From contig JANCRA010000016.1 of the NCBI GenBank assembly GCA_024362935.1, positions 18,521,165-18,585,164 on the forward strand: a stretch of 64,000 nt of DNA, given 5' to 3'. The notes below the pieces were generated by a model, which saw only the letters and a list, made by a program, of their open reading frames with translations, was not told where the DNA came from and made no database searches. Below, piece after piece: positions 1-13,210 of the stretch. Source of the stretch: Setophaga petechia. Its lineage: Eukaryota > Chordata > Aves > Passeriformes > Parulidae. Each line of letters begins with the position of its first letter. Positions within the stretch are counted from its first letter, which is position 1. The position numbers and the translations under genes are program-made.

Positions 1-850
1 TGTGGGTAAAGCAAGAGCAGCACAGGAAAAGGTGCTCAACAGGAGCAATCCCAACAGGAGAACTCCATAGGCAGCATGGATAGCAGACAGCTCAGCCACA
101 CCGAGGAATATATATGCAAATATTGACTAGACTATGCAAAGGATTGGTTATTTATAACACCTTCATTTCCCTCAGTCCTACCTCCTGACAAGTAAACAGA
201 CTGCTTCGCTCTGGCGAGTTGTGCAACACAGAGAGATCCCGAAGTAAACACACAGACTCCATACTTCATTAGAGGTGAACTTGTTTACAGAGCAGGAATT
301 AAAACAAAACCACAGAATCCGTCAATATTCTATATGCACTGACACAGCCCTCCCTGACTCAGAACGTTCTGCTCCTACACCGTGACTCATCCCCTGCGTG
401 GGCTGGGCACTGCAGAGATCTCGGTTTCCTGGGATTCTCCAGCCTATCACACTCCTCTTCTGCTCCTCACCACGCCACTCTGGAGGTTTGTGACGTCCCA
501 CATCCACTTGCCAGTGTCACCTCCCCATGCTGGGAATGACCAGTGGCTCCAGAGCTGTGACACAATGCACGTGTGTGAATGAATCAATCACATGTGCCAA
601 GGTGGGACTGTGAGGGCTGGGGGAAGGTGTGACTCATCTGCCAGCTGATATAAAAATAAACTACTACTGAATCAAAAATGCATGAGCTCTGCACACGATG
701 TGCACAGGCAGAAGCTGTCACTATGTGGAAGCCTGAGCATCAGCTCCATGCAGCCAGAAGAAATCTGGTAGTTTTTATTGCTATTTTACCTTCCAAAGGT
801 GATACTTCAGGGAGAGATGCCAGAGGTGCTTTGAAATGTGGTAACAAAGT

Positions 851-1267
851 CCAGAATAGTTTGGGTTGGAAGGGACCTTAAAGTTCATCTCATTTTACTC
901 CCTCATGGGCAGGAACACCTTCCACTATCCCAGGATGCTCCAAGTCCTGTCCAACCTGGCCTTGGACACTTCCAGGGATGGGGAACCTGTGCCAGGGCCT
1001 CACCACCCTCACAGAAAAGAGTCTGTTCCCCAATATCCCATCCATCCCTGCCCTCTGGCAGTGGGAGCCATTCCCTGTGTCCTGTCCCTCCATCCCTTGT
1101 CCCCAGTCCCTCTCCAGCTCTCCTGGAGCCCCTTCAGGCCCTGCCAGGGGCTCTGAGCTCTCCTGGAGCCTTCTCCTCTCCAGGTGAGCACCCCCAGCTC
1201 TCCCAGCCTGGCTCCAGCCCCTGAAACATTCTGTACTCTTCTCTGAACTTGTTCCAGCAGCTCCCAA
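851..1267 (-). mobile_element. CR1 LINE 3' fragment
   Basis: It begins with the CR1 3' end in antisense (AGAATAGTTTGGGTTGG) and continues through the CATGGGCAGGAACACC, TGTGCCAGGGCCTCACC and CTCTCCAGGTGAGCACC landmarks. It is a 5'-truncated copy, lying in the same orientation as CSNK1G1. Confidence 0.95.
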
Positions 1268-3730
1268 AAAGAAGATTAGATTCTTCTAATCTGGAGTCAG
1301 CCTCAAAACAAAAAGACCACTTCTGTTATCCACAGGCACACAGGACACAGCCAGTGGGACCCTGGTGTGCCACCAGCAGGATCCAGCTGCTGCAGGACTC
1401 CTGCAAGCATGGGAAAAGCAGTGGCTTTTCCTCATCCCAAACCAGGCAGGAGGGTCCTGGGATGCTGCTGGGTGTGCAGGGGACAGTTCAAGCAAAGCCA
1501 AAGCTTTGTCCTTTGGTAACTGCCCAAGAAGTTGAATTATTCCAGGATCTGCGTGTGTTTGACCATGGACAAATAACTCAGTTTATTTCACAAACTCCAA
1601 AGTGCAGGGGACAAATGACATGCTCAAATGATTTATCCAGTACCAGAAACATGTTGGAGACTTGAATGATCCTGACTCCAGTCAGGATGCTGGAACAATG
1701 TGACTTTTAGGACAAAAAACAATCATTAAACAGTTCATAAACGCTGGCACTAGAGGACTGATGAGAGCAATGCAACTCGTTAGCACAGAGATGATTAAAA
1801 CCACTTCAATTACCTTGGTGAGCAAATGGATCATATCCCAGACTACCTAAACCCTAAATGAATTACATTTCCTAAAGGAAAGATGTGCTTTCCTGAGACA
1901 CCCTATGGACTGACCATCAGGTCTCTGACTCCATGCCCAAGATTTGCTGTTTTGTTTTGCTGCTCACATGAAGGCAAAGTGCTCAGACACTATTTTAGGT
2001 TGTTAGATATTTAATTCCACCGTGAGAAGGAAGAAGCTGGCAGATGGTCACTGTGCAGCAGGGCCTTGCTTTACTTCTGAAGGGAGAAATGTTCAAGGAA
2101 GAATCACAAAAATCCATTTCTATGTGCAAACATTCCTCCAGTTAGAGGAAGGCAATTACAAAGGAGCTGTTGAGTTCTCTAAAACAAGGAGGCAGTAAAA
2201 CATCAGAGACAGCATCAAATATCCAAAGCAGCACATCAGAGATATCTGTGAGTTGGTTACTCCTGACTCAGGACTTTCTCTGAACCCCCTGGATCCATCC
2301 ACCAGTACTGAGCAGTTCTGAAAAGCACCAAGAAGAGCCACATTCCTACAGTTTATATCCCTTTGACAAACTTCTCCCTGCTCCATCACTTAATCTAGTG
2401 TGAAGCATCTTAAGATGTCTGAGACACACGAAATCCAGTCTGCTCCTTTGCTAATCCAAGCGGACTAGGGATCCTCATCTGAGCCACATGGCAGGCAGAG
2501 GAACTGGAGCTGCTGGAAGGGAACAGATGCAACTTCAGTGCCCTGTCAGAAAGTCTTGGAACATGGAGGCTGATGGAGCACGTGGCACAGGGAGCCACAG
2601 AGCCACTGCTAAGGAACAGGCAGTTAGCACACCCTCTGTTCATGTGGAATCATCTCACATGGAAACTCATCTCAGGATTCAGCTTCTGAATTACTGGGCT
2701 GTTTGCCACTCTGGCCAACTGCACCAAGGGAAATGCAAAACTTGACTGAATAGCTTAGAAACAGGAAAAAAAAAAGACTTTTCACTAGTTTTTGATGATG
2801 TCAAGTGCAGCAGGTTATTGATACCCACATACATCCTTCAGACCAAGTAGGTCAGTCCCTTCCAGCCTAAGTTTTCCTCTAACTACTACCCAAGAGTAAC
2901 ACCTTTAAAAATGTTTATTCTGAACATCCAAGAAGGAAATCACCATTAAAACTCTTCTTATTAGGAAAAAATCCCCCATTTTTCTCCCAAAGCTGCATGT
3001 GATGACAATTCTGACATCTCAGAGCTCACTGGGACCATCTGGCTGCACAGGCAGTTGAACTGCTGAGCTGCCAAGGGGACGAGGTGGCTCCTGTGGTGAC
3101 ACAACCAGGCTCCCTCTGCTCTCCCTCCTTCAGCTAACAGCGGGAGCTGCAGCCAGACACGTCATTTGGCAGGATTAATTGGCTAATTTATTGAGCAGAA
3201 TGTCACATGCAATGCTACTGTTGCTCTCTCTGAGTCATGCACACCATGTGTTCGGACACTTCTAGTCTTGGTTTGGCAGGGGTAGGACAATTCCAAGTAA
3301 GCAGATATCCCTACTGGAACTTCAAGCCTGGCTGTTTGAGCAGCTCCAGAGCAAGGATCATTACTAACAACATCACTGAGAATAAAGCCCTCTATTACCC
3401 AATGTTGGCACTTATTTATCTGATTTTCCAGCCAGACACTCTTCTCAAGTCAAGCCTCCCTGCTCCTGGCAGCCTGACTCCACCAAAATTTGTTTTGCTG
3501 GGATTCCAGGTTTCATGGTGAGACCTGAATTGAAGTTCATATCCTCCACTCAAGCCTTGGCCAATATCCAACTGTTTTAGCAAAACTGCAGCACAAGAGC
3601 TTCTAAAGGCATCCAGCAGCTCATCAGAGCTGGGTGTGTGACACCCGTGGGACCACAGAGACAGAAACACAGTCAGGGTGTTCAGGAGGCTTCTCAACAG
3701 CCCCTGCACAAAGGCTCCAAGACTAGGAGG

Positions 3731-3930
3731 GAATTCTCCCTGTGAGGGTGGGCAGGCCCTGGCACAGGGTGCTCAGAGCAGCTGGGGCTGCCCCTGCATC
3801 CCTGGAATGATCCAAGGCCAGGCTGGACAGGGCTTGGAGCAGCCTGGGATAGTGGGATGTGTCCCTGACTATGACAGAGGTGAAATGAGATGGGCTTTAA
3901 GGTCCTTTCCAACCCAAACCATTCCATGAA
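3731..3930 (+). mobile_element. CR1 LINE 3' fragment
   Basis: Sense-orientation CR1 tail: GGCAGGCCCTGGCACAGGGT, then the CCAAGGCCAGGCTGGACAGG block, ending AACCCAAACCATTCCATGA. Confidence 0.95.
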
Positions 3931-5072
3931 TGTTCTGAGTGGGTAAATATTACAGGATGGAAAGCTTAAATTGTTTAGGAACAGAGGAAAACCTAAAAAT
4001 ACTTAATCTGACCAAAATAAAGCCACTCCTTCAACTTTGATCATTTTATAATTCTGTAATAACATCTTTAAAGAGTGGAAGGAAGCCAAGTGGTGAAGAA
4101 AAAGCAGGCTGGAATTCACTCATGTGTCACAAGACATGTGGGCTGGGGTATCCCAGAAATCACAAGCACCAACAGAACTCCAGCAGAAGTTCAACTAAGT
4201 ATTTTGGTAATATATTATTACCAAAGTATTTCTGCATGTCCATCAGACATCCTCTGCAAGTGGAAATTGGGTCCATTCAAGGAAAACAGCACAAATAAAA
4301 TCAGAAGTATAAAAACACTACAGTAATGTAAGAAACTTGTCAAAACCCAAAGTGAATACATGTTCAAGGCACAGAAGGAGAAAGTTGTTGCTTCACAGAG
4401 ACTTCCTTGAGCAGTGGAACACCCTGCATGAGGCTGTGGAAATCTTTGGCATGGGAAACAGCACATGCTAAAAGGCTCTTCAGGCTTAAAAAACAACCAT
4501 AAATTCAGGGAAGAAAAATCCAAACACTGTTAGACACAACTCAAGCTCTGTATCAGGGAAATCAGAGACTGCCAGAAAAAAATGTATAAAAAATTCCACC
4601 TTTGGCTGATCCTGCTCTATTTTTCTCCTGTTTGCTGTAGACCATGATTGCACAGAGGAGCCACAGGGTTTGTGAACATTCTTATGATTTAACAAGTAAA
4701 AATGAAAACAATTTCCTAGGTTTAGATTTTAGATCACCTACTTAAGGGGTGTTGTTCTATACACAAATAACTTCCCATCCATTGACAATTCCTGTGTTTT
4801 ACAAACACACTTACAGGAGTATTTCCATATCAGCAAATCCTCACAAACTCAAGGTTTTAGGTCCACACAATTGCCCAATATCATCATTATGATCCCATTC
4901 TCACCAAATCACTTCCAAAACTTGTGTGAGGCTAAAAGGAATTGGCCCAGATCCTTAAGCTCAAGTCAGAGTTACACAACAAATACTATGGTGGTGTTTG
5001 ATTTAATAAAGAAATCAGTTTATTAAAGAAATTTAGTAAAACTTTTGATAAGTTTAAGGTTGGTACACTCAC

Positions 5073-5142
5073 CTGCACTTCCAAGTTGTTTATAAAATCT
5101 GTATTCTAAATGAAGCTGTGGTGCCCGGGATTTAATTGGTTC
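5073..5142 (-). CDS. CSNK1G1: CSNK1G1 third coding exon (residues 74-96 plus one base)
   Basis: After the acceptor TGTCCTAG, the minus strand reads [20 protein letters not shown] then GSA, followed by the donor GCAG|GTGAGT. It starts in phase 0, matching the end of the 41-bp exon, and ends in phase 1. The segment leads into and contains the alpha-C helix of the kinase N-lobe; by family alignment the glutamate of LHLEYRFY (residue 86) should pair with the VAIK lysine. The next exon expected in the family begins GEGLPQVYYFGP. I searched 1-5072 on the minus strand for it and did not find it, so the gene continues off the left end of the window. Confidence 0.96.
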
Positions 5143-6164
5143 CTAGGACAAAAATAAATAAATTGGTTAAAATCAGTTTGACTAAAAGAAGTTCTGTCCT
5201 ATACTTGAAGAAGTATCAACAATCAACAGTATTAATACACCTCAAATTGAAATTCTAGCAACAGACTTCACCATTAAATGCCATTTAAATAAGAAAAGAA
5301 CAAAAAGCAGTAAGATTTGCTCTCTGGAGGAGAAATAACATCCTCATTTTAATACAAAAGCTCATTCATTGCAGTGAAATTCAAGAATCATTCCACAGAG
5401 CTCCTGATCCTTGAAGAACAACCCTGGACATTGGCAGAGGGAAGTCAAGGTTGCAGAAGCTCAAGCCCCAGTTCACTCTGTGAGTGCCCACAGTGCTTTT
5501 GCTGGTCTCCAGCCTGTATTTCTGAAAGATGTTGAGTCATACAAGTGTGTTTGAGATCAGACCACAGTCACTCACAGCAAGCACCACAGTGCAGCCAGTT
5601 GGGAAAAAGGAGGAAGTCTCCCCCTCCTTGTGGCAGCTGTCAGTCAAACATCTTGAAACACTCAATAATATTCTATTTTTATCCACAAAATACAAAAAAA
5701 ATAAAAGAGTAAGTCTGCAATGCACCCAAAGCATCCCATTCATTAACTGTTACTCATCTGTGTTTTACATACAAGACTTAATGCCTACAATCCATCAAGG
5801 CATTAACGTGCAAGATTACAGAGGTTCTAAAAATATAAAGTTAATATGGAGAGGATTAAGAGACTGGAGTAATTACATTTGCAATAAAACTGTGCACTTG
5901 GGATAGCCATGGATGTGGGTTTATCAACAGCCCAGGCAGCCTGGAGATAGGAGTTCATAGTGGCCTCAATTTTTGCTGACCTCTAGTCTGCACTGTAAGA
6001 CTGAAGTCCACACTGGCTGTGAACTCCACACTCAAGGCTTCTTTCTAAGTGTGGAGAAGGAATTCAGGCAATTTGACTTGTAGCCAAGCTGTTCCTCATC
6101 AGCTCAAGTCATCCCATCCAATTCCCAGCAAGGGGAATGAATGCTCCTGGTTACATCTCAGCTT

Positions 6165-6214
6165 AATCATAGAATCATTGAGGTAGGAAAAGGCCTCCAA
6201 GGTCACTAAATTCC
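6165..6214 (-). mobile_element. Very short CR1 3' end
   Basis: About 50 bases match the terminal CR1 signature in antisense, AATCATAGAATCATTGAGGT followed by AAAAGGCCTCCAAGGTCA. This is a severely truncated, older copy. Confidence 0.8.
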
Positions 6215-7944
6215 TGATGTTTTAAAGCTCCAGAAGACAAATATGACCAAATACTCAGCAAACAATGTGAAAAAATATTCTGGAGTGCCCTGGCACAGCT
6301 ATTTACAGAGCACGAACAGGAGTCTGATGTCTTCTTGTGAATGACGAAGACTTGGAGGAAATACTGAACCTGCATCGAAGGCACAAGTTTGTTATATAAA
6401 AATTAAGATAATTGTTGGCAGCTTGAGGGAGGGTCTACAGACACCTGCAGAGCACAGGGATTCAGGGCAACAGGAGCTCAGCATGTTCAGGGAGTAGTTT
6501 ATTTATCCAAACATGCAAAGGGGAAGGATTGATGCAGCAGGATGTGATGCTGCTCGTGACAAAATCAGGAGAGGCAGCCCTGAGCTGCTTCTGCATCAGG
6601 AGCTGCTGGAGCCAGAGCTCTGGACACTTGCCAGAGTCATGGCAGCTTCTGAGAAGATCATACCAGCACAGATGGTTGTCCTGTAGGCCAAGGGCTTAGG
6701 GATGATGGCAGATTTTGTGCTTGTAGTAAAAATAACCAAATTGCTGCTGCCTAACAGAGAAAATCCACAGCTGGAACCAAGGGCATCATCATTGCTGTGA
6801 GGGGATGGCCTGGGGCTTGTGCTCTGACTGCAGCTGGAGGGCAGCAGGCTGGCTGCTCCCAGGGAAGAAATCCCTCATGTGGGCAGAGCAGCTTGGAAAA
6901 CCCTCAGAAGAATAAACCAGATGCCCCTGACCAAGTAAGGAGCTGAAGAGCAGGACCAGAAGCTCCCACACCCATCAACACAAGGACCAACATCCACTGC
7001 CAGCAGTTTTCCAAAGTGTAGTCTCAGTCCCAAAAAGAAACCATGAGGCATTAGCATGGAATTTCACAGCACTTTCTGATGGGCTCTTGGTATCTATCAC
7101 ACAATTCCCTCATTTCCCAGCTCTAACAGGAGGCAGGAATAGCTGAGACAGCAGGGCTGCAGTGCTGGGAGAGGATCTCACAGCTTGAAGGGCTTGGAGC
7201 AGTGCTTTGACTCGGTCCAACAATGAAGATAAAAGAAAATGTTGCCTCTAAGTACATCTTACAGCTACTCCACCACTAATCCACAAATTATTTGAAGGAT
7301 AAAGAAAATAACAGTTAAATCCACATGTAAGAAAAATGTATTTGCTGCTGAGGAGGCTGAGTCATTCTTATTCCTGTGGAATTTTGTCTAAGATTAGGAG
7401 ATCAAGAAACCCCCATTTCTCCTACTGCTCCCTCCTTAAACTTCTCCAAAGCCGAGCATGGATATGGACACCTGGATGGCCATCAGACAGCAATTCCAGC
7501 CCCTCACACAAGAAGGATCTGAGATTTTTAAGCCTGGATCACAACAGAGCAAATGGAACTGGAGAGTGGTGCAGTGTAACTGCTTTAACACTCAGTTATT
7601 TGGGGGAAAAATAGTAAGAAAAATGAAGAATGTGACCAGAAAAACAGGCAGAGGCAGCCATGAGGCAATGCTATTGAGCCCTGCCATATGGAAAAGCTTC
7701 ACGTTACTGGGAGGTGTCACTGCAGCCACTTTTCTGAGAGAAAAAAGCATCCTTTGGACTAGTACAGCTGTGTTTTAACTTATGGTTTCCAATGCAACAA
7801 CTTTGTGGGATTATCTGTGGAAGCAAACTGGAAGCATTATTGCCTCAATAAAACACCTTGTCTGTGTACACAGCACATTTTTAATGGCCTAAAAGCAACA
7901 ATTCTCCTTTCTGATGTGCATCCATATCAAGGGCATCTCCTATG

Positions 7945-8333
7945 GAGCCAGTCTGGGAGAGCTGGGGGTGCTCACCTGGACAGGAGAAGGCTCCAGGGAA
8001 ACCTCAGAGCCCCTGGCAGGGCCTGAAGGGGCTCCAGGAGAGCTGGAGAGGGACTGGGGACAAGGGATGGAGGGACAGGACACAGGGAATGGCTCCCACT
8101 GCCAGAGGGCAGGGATGGATGGGATATTGGGAAGAAATTCTTCTCTATGAGGGGGTTGAGGCCCTGGCACAGGGTGCCCATAGCAGCTGTGGCTGCCCCA
8201 TCCCTGAAGAGTCCAAAGCCAGGGTGGACAGGGCTTGGAGCAACCTGGGACAGTGGGAGGTGTCCTTGGTGTTCCATCATGGCAGGAGATGGAATGACAA
8301 GAACTTTAATGTCCCTTCCAGGATACCCAAACC
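7945..8333 (+). mobile_element. CR1 LINE 3' fragment
   Basis: Sense-orientation copy from GAGCCAGTCTGGGAGAGC through the TCACCTGGACAGGAGAAGG and CCCATCCCTGAAGAGTCC landmarks. It lies downstream of the 41-bp coding exon and opposes the minus-strand copy on its other side. Confidence 0.95.
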
Positions 8334-9387
8334 TGCGTGGGATACAATGTTCCTGAATTCCTCTGCAGACGTTTATTTATTTACTTTAGGGAACATCTTC
8401 TGGCATTTGCTAACAGGTGTGAAAACAAGTCCCTCCTGCAATTATTTTTCATCTACTAGACATCATAATGGGAATGCCAGAGGTATGGAATCTGAGGCAC
8501 TCAAATGTGATCACAATTAATACACCAAATCCATCCTGATTTTCTGTCACCAGAGTGGTTCTCCTTTCATTTTGCCAGACAGCATCAGCTGGGCAAACTG
8601 GGGGGTTTGCTGCAGGGTCAATATAGCACCACAACTTTAACTTCAGATTTTAGGGCCTGGGTTATGGTTACAGAGTGTTCACATGAGAACTCAGCCCATC
8701 AGGTGAAGACATGGAATCTGAAACCCCAAGGGACTAATGAAAGTCTGAGTTTACAGATAGGAAAAGTTAATGCCTAAACACAAACTACTGGGCTGTGAGT
8801 TTATAAATGCTGAAGAGCTACAAGTGAGGGAGTTGCCCATCCCCCAGATTCCACAGATGATGAGACTGTATCTCTGCAACCCAAGGAAGACTGACCTTCA
8901 CCAAACTGGATCTTGTTTTGCCTGTTGCATCTGCAGGCTCTCAGTACCACACCAGACCAAACTGCACTCTGCTCCCCCAGGGAATTTGAACCAAAGGAAC
9001 ACCATCTTTGCTGCCTCTGGACTCCAAAAGCATGGACCACCAGGCTGCACACTGCCATGCTCCTAACCAAACATCCTGCAGTCCTGAATGGAAAGCTCTG
9101 AGCCATGGAGCAGCAGGAGGTGCAAACCACCACCAGTGCCCTTCCCTGGGACCTGAGGAACAAGGCTCTCACTGCTCCAGGACAGCTACAGATCCTTTAG
9201 GTACCAAAAACCTTCCAAAGGGGGAAGCATGGTTTTTTCCTGCTTTTAAGAACTTATTTTAGTTTTAAGAAATCATTCCCAGCTGAGGGTGGGAGCAGCA
9301 CTGAGCCCAAACTGAAAAACTGGGTTTTGGTCTGAATTTTTAAGATGAAGTATAAGTCATTTAAAGACATCTGAAGCTACTACTTAC

Positions 9388-9428
9388 CAGTTTGATCGCT
9401 ACATATTCATTGGTGTAGAGATTTTTAC
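9388..9428 (-). CDS. CSNK1G1: CSNK1G1 second coding exon, 41-bp microexon (residues 60-73)
   Basis: On the minus strand, a TTTGCAG acceptor is followed by 41 bases encoding (G)KNLYTNEYVAIKL and then the donor CTG|GTAAGT. The first two bases complete glycine 60 begun in the upstream exon, so the phase is exact. The segment carries the VAIK motif, whose lysine (residue 72) binds ATP phosphates in protein kinases, so skipping the exon would remove it and also shift the frame (41 is not a multiple of 3). The exon ends in phase 0. It is too short to be found by ORF length; it was recognised by its protein motif and splice sites. Confidence 0.96.
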
Positions 9429-9764
9429 CTGCAAAGGAAGAAGAAAAAAAAATCTTTTAGTTCCACATTCAACACTGGCAGCTCGAGGCACAATGAGAAA
9501 TAATGACACTGATGCCAAAGGGCTGTTTTCCTAATTTCCCCTGAAGTTCCTGCCTTTAACAAAGCATTTGCCTGAAAAGAATCAAAATAATGAACAGTTT
9601 GCAGCAGTTTAGCAGGGTAGGTAAATAACACCTTCCACTCAGCACAAGGCAATTGTATTTTATGGCAGCACTTTTGCTCCATGAGGTATCCAGACACACT
9701 AGGCTTCATTACCCACAATGCCAAAAAAGTCTGGGGAACAAAAAATGAAGAGTCAGAGTGTCAT

Positions 9765-10067
9765 TGCTTTTGGACATGCCTTGGATCTGCTGGACACTGA
9801 ACAATTCCATCCTGGGATGAGCAGGGAGTTGCACTGGGCTGATCATGCTCGGGACAGGAAGGGCAGGAGTGTGAGATGAGCACAGCAAGCTGAGCTCAAT
9901 CCAGGTGCACTGGGAACCATGCTTTTGGACATGCCTTGGATCTGCTGGACACTGAACAATTCCATCCTGGGATGAGCAGGGAGTTGCACTGGGCTGATCA
10001 TGCTCGGGACAGGAAGGGCAGGAGTGTGAGATGAGCACAGCAAGCTGAGCTCAATCCAGGTGCACTG
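9765..10067. repeat. Tandem duplication, 155-bp period, 148 bp identical
   Basis: Copy 1 runs 9765-9912 and copy 2 runs 9920-10067, separated by the 7 bases GGAACCA. I saw no difference between the copies. The unit is unique sequence, not CR1. Identity this high implies a very recent duplication, recent gene conversion or an assembly artefact. Confidence 0.95.
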
Positions 10068-11462
10068 AACCAGAGCTGGGACCCATGTGTGCTACAGCTG
10101 GAGGGGAATTGTCCTCCAGGAGCCTGTCTGGTGTCTGAAGGCAGCCCTGGGCCTCCTCAGTGACCTGAGGCAGTGAAGCACAGCTCTGTGTCACAGAGCA
10201 TCTCTCGCTGTGCTCTGACTCTGCCACTTTTCCTGTCACTCAATGTCCTCTGCTCCCCTGCCAGGGAACTGGAGCAGTCACTCCCCTCCACCTCCACTGG
10301 CTCATGCCTCACAGCAAACTCTCCTGAAGAGACACCACAGGGAAAGATGCTTGGGCAGCCCCTGGCTCCCTCTGTCCCAGTCCCACTGTCCCCTTGGAGG
10401 AAGGAAGCCCCACCACAAAAGCTCCCTGTGGATTTATTTAGGGAAATGTTGACCTTTGTCATCAGTGTCACAGCACAAGTCATGCTTTTACTGAGCAACT
10501 CCAAAATTCAGGAGCAGTCCAGGAGGGAAGTTACCAGGGCTTATTTGTAGCATCAGCTTTGCTCAGCTCTCTTACTCATTTATTTTCTAATTCCTGTAAT
10601 GGATATTGATGCTAGGAGAGCCCAGCTCTTGAGAAAGCCCAGGACATGGAGTGACATCATTCAGAGCTGGAGCAGCTCTTCCATATCCACATGGCAGCAT
10701 TAAAAAACCTTCCATGTCCTCCTCAGCACAGGATACAACAGCACAGGGAGACTCAATAAAATTAAAGACATTGTGAACACGGGAAAAGACATACAGTCAT
10801 CTTTAAATCCTGAAATATCAGAGGAAATTGAGTTTACTTTGTAACAGCTTCATGTTTTCTGCATTTAACTTCTTTTGATGCTTTCCCTGCTGTATCACTC
10901 AGGGTATTTCTGGCCTCTAAATCTGTGACTGGGGTGTTCCCAGGCCCAGTCTGCACCAAGCAGATTTTTCTGACATCCCTCAGGAATAGAAGACATCATA
11001 GCTCCAACCTGGTGATGCCCAGGACAGGGATTTAAATGTGAGGTTTGATACCTTCAGAGGGTGTTTTCTGCCAGCAGAGCTGAAAGCTGAGCCCCAGCAC
11101 TAACCCCTGACACACAGGGGGGGTTTCCATGTATTTCTTTCCATCTTGTAGAAAAAGACATAACATTATGCCCAGACTGGAAACTGAAGGTAGAAAGGAG
11201 ATTCTGCAGTTTCATCAGGAAGCATTGAAAGAGCTCACAGGCCAAATCCATGGAAAAGCAGGTGGCAGATAAACCCCTCCAGCCCTGAGACAGACCAGGG
11301 CTCCATCCTCTCCTGGGGGGAGAAGATGTGAGGACATTAAGGGAAAGAAATCTAAATGCACTTGGATTATCTGCTCTGCTTTAGCTACCAGCAAATAAAC
11401 CCCACTGGCACCTCCAGCTTTATTTTGCTCCCTGAAAGTGCCTCTTCCCCTCCTTGGATGGA

Positions 11463-11935
11463 AATCCCAGAATGGTTTGGGTTGGAGGGGCCCTAAAGCC
11501 CATCTCATTCCACCTCTGCCATGGGCAGGGACACCTCCCATTGTCCCAGGGTGCTCCAAGCCCTGTCCAACCTGGCCTGGGACACTTCCAGGGATCCAGG
11601 GACAGACATTCTGCAGCAGTCTGTGCCAGGGCCACACCACCCTCACAGGAAATAATTTCTTCCCAATATTCCATTCTGGCAGTGGGAAGCCATTTCCCCT
11701 TGTTGTGGCACACCAGGTCCTTGTCCCAGGTCCCTCTCCAGCTCTCCTGGAGCCCCTTCAGGCATTGGAAGGGGCCCCAAAATCTCTCTGGATCCTTCTT
11801 TGTCCAGGTGAGCCCCCCCAGCTCTCCCAGCCTGGCTCCACCCTCAGAGCATCTCCATGGCCTCCTCTGGACTTGTTCCAGCAGCTCCATGTCCTGCTGA
11901 TGCTGGGGGTCCCAGAGCTGTAGACTGGAGCCTGG
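11463..11935 (-). mobile_element. CR1 LINE 3' fragment
   Basis: Antisense copy from ATCCCAGAATGGTTTGGG to the TTGTTCCAGCAGCTCCATG and CCCAGAGCTGTAGACTGGA region, about 470 bp. It is close in sequence to the 14.4-kb copy, which lies in the opposite orientation. Confidence 0.95.
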
Positions 11936-13210
11936 AACTTTTTGCTCTAATTGAAACATTATCTGGTATTTTCAAAACAGTGTATAATTTAAAAATTATT
12001 TAAGGTACCATTTAAAAATGGCAGTTAACACAGTTTTGCACCCTGCTTGAAACTGGAAAAATTGTTACAAGAGCAGCAGGCCCCAAACCAGCAGAAAAGC
12101 TGCATTTTTGTAGGTTGCCAGGTCAGAGCAGCTCCATTGGAACTGGGAAGGTGCTCCCAAAAGTGAGAATCACCCATGTGCTGCCTCCCAGGCTGCAGTT
12201 TGAAGCCAGGAACTCTGCTTCAAAACAAGCAAACCAGTAAAATAAACACTTAAACATGATAATAGCATCTGATACTGGAGCTGTACTTCCAAAATAACCA
12301 AATTTTGGAAATAACTAATATTTCCAAAGTCATGATGAGTGGAATAATGTTAGATGTGGAGGGCAGGGCAGGAGCAGGTCCTGGGAAGCTCTTACAGCAG
12401 GAGCTGTTAGTTTCAGACCTGCTGTAGCAGGGACAGCAAATCAGGAATGTCCCAAGTGCCCAATGGTCTGTCCTGTGCAGATGCATCATTTTGGAGATGG
12501 ATCTCCTTGGGCTTCTCTGCTGCCCCCAATCCATCTGTACATTCATATCTCACTGCCAAGGCCTTGAGAAATCCTCCTGGGGAAGTTTCCCACGTGAATG
12601 CTGGTGACATAATGAATCCCTTCTCCTTTGGAATATGACAGAATTGTCAGTGGAACTACCCAGACCTGAGCCATGGACTTACTGCTCCATCAAAGCATTG
12701 CCTCATCCTGAAAGGCTTTTGGAGCACAGTGCCATCCCCTCAGCGTGCTGCAGATCTGTGCTGTGCTGAGTGAAGGTGCAGCCCCTCTCATGGCTTGTTT
12801 CAGGGCAGAGGGCTCTGTCTCCTGTGAGCCTTTGCTCTCTGTGCAGCCTGTCCTGCCTGGGAGGAGCAGGGAGAGTAACCCCTGCAGCCTGGACACAGTG
12901 ACAGCAAAACCAACGGGGAGATCTCTGTCTGGAGCAAGCCAGCAGAGAGATTTTGGGGATTTACCCAAATCCTGGATGTCGTGGCTGATCACAGCACTCC
13001 ATCCAATGGGTCAAATCCCCATGAACCCCCAAATCCAGGCTGGGTCTGATATGGGGCTGGCACAATATTCCTGCAAGTACACTGAGCCACTTTGGAAACC
13101 AGAGCTCCTGTAGACCCTCTGCTCTGCAGCTGACTGAATAAACAGCCACTGCTTTACCCCATTTCACTCTATTACTCTGGGCCAGATCACACAAGCATTA
13201 ATTTTGTAAA

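Larger units (their letters stand above)
1..5072 (-). other. CSNK1G1: CSNK1G1 intron after the third coding exon (partial)
   Basis: Two CR1 fragments (0.85-1.27 and 3.73-3.93 kb) lie in otherwise unique, CpG-poor DNA. No kinase exon was seen here on the minus strand. Short open frames in this stretch lack recognisable domains, and several simply run across CR1. Confidence 0.85.
5143..9387 (-). other. CSNK1G1: CSNK1G1 intron between the second and third coding exons
   Basis: It holds a tiny CR1 end near 6.2 kb and a CR1 copy at 7.95-8.33 kb; the rest is unique. No further exon or RNA gene was recognised. Confidence 0.85.

Noticed and set aside
4385..4470. Possible very old CR1 fragment (GAGCAGTGGAACACCCTGC region)
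   Set aside because: The resemblance to the CR1 GTCAAGCATTGGAACAGGCT-type block is too weak and short to support by eye.
1..5072. Fourth CSNK1G1 coding exon (GEGLPQVYYFGP region)
   Set aside because: No matching minus-strand sequence was found, so it must lie beyond position 1.
7940..8520. 192-codon frame on the plus strand
   Set aside because: It is mostly CR1 tail sequence with a random continuation; the translation matches other CR1-derived frames here.
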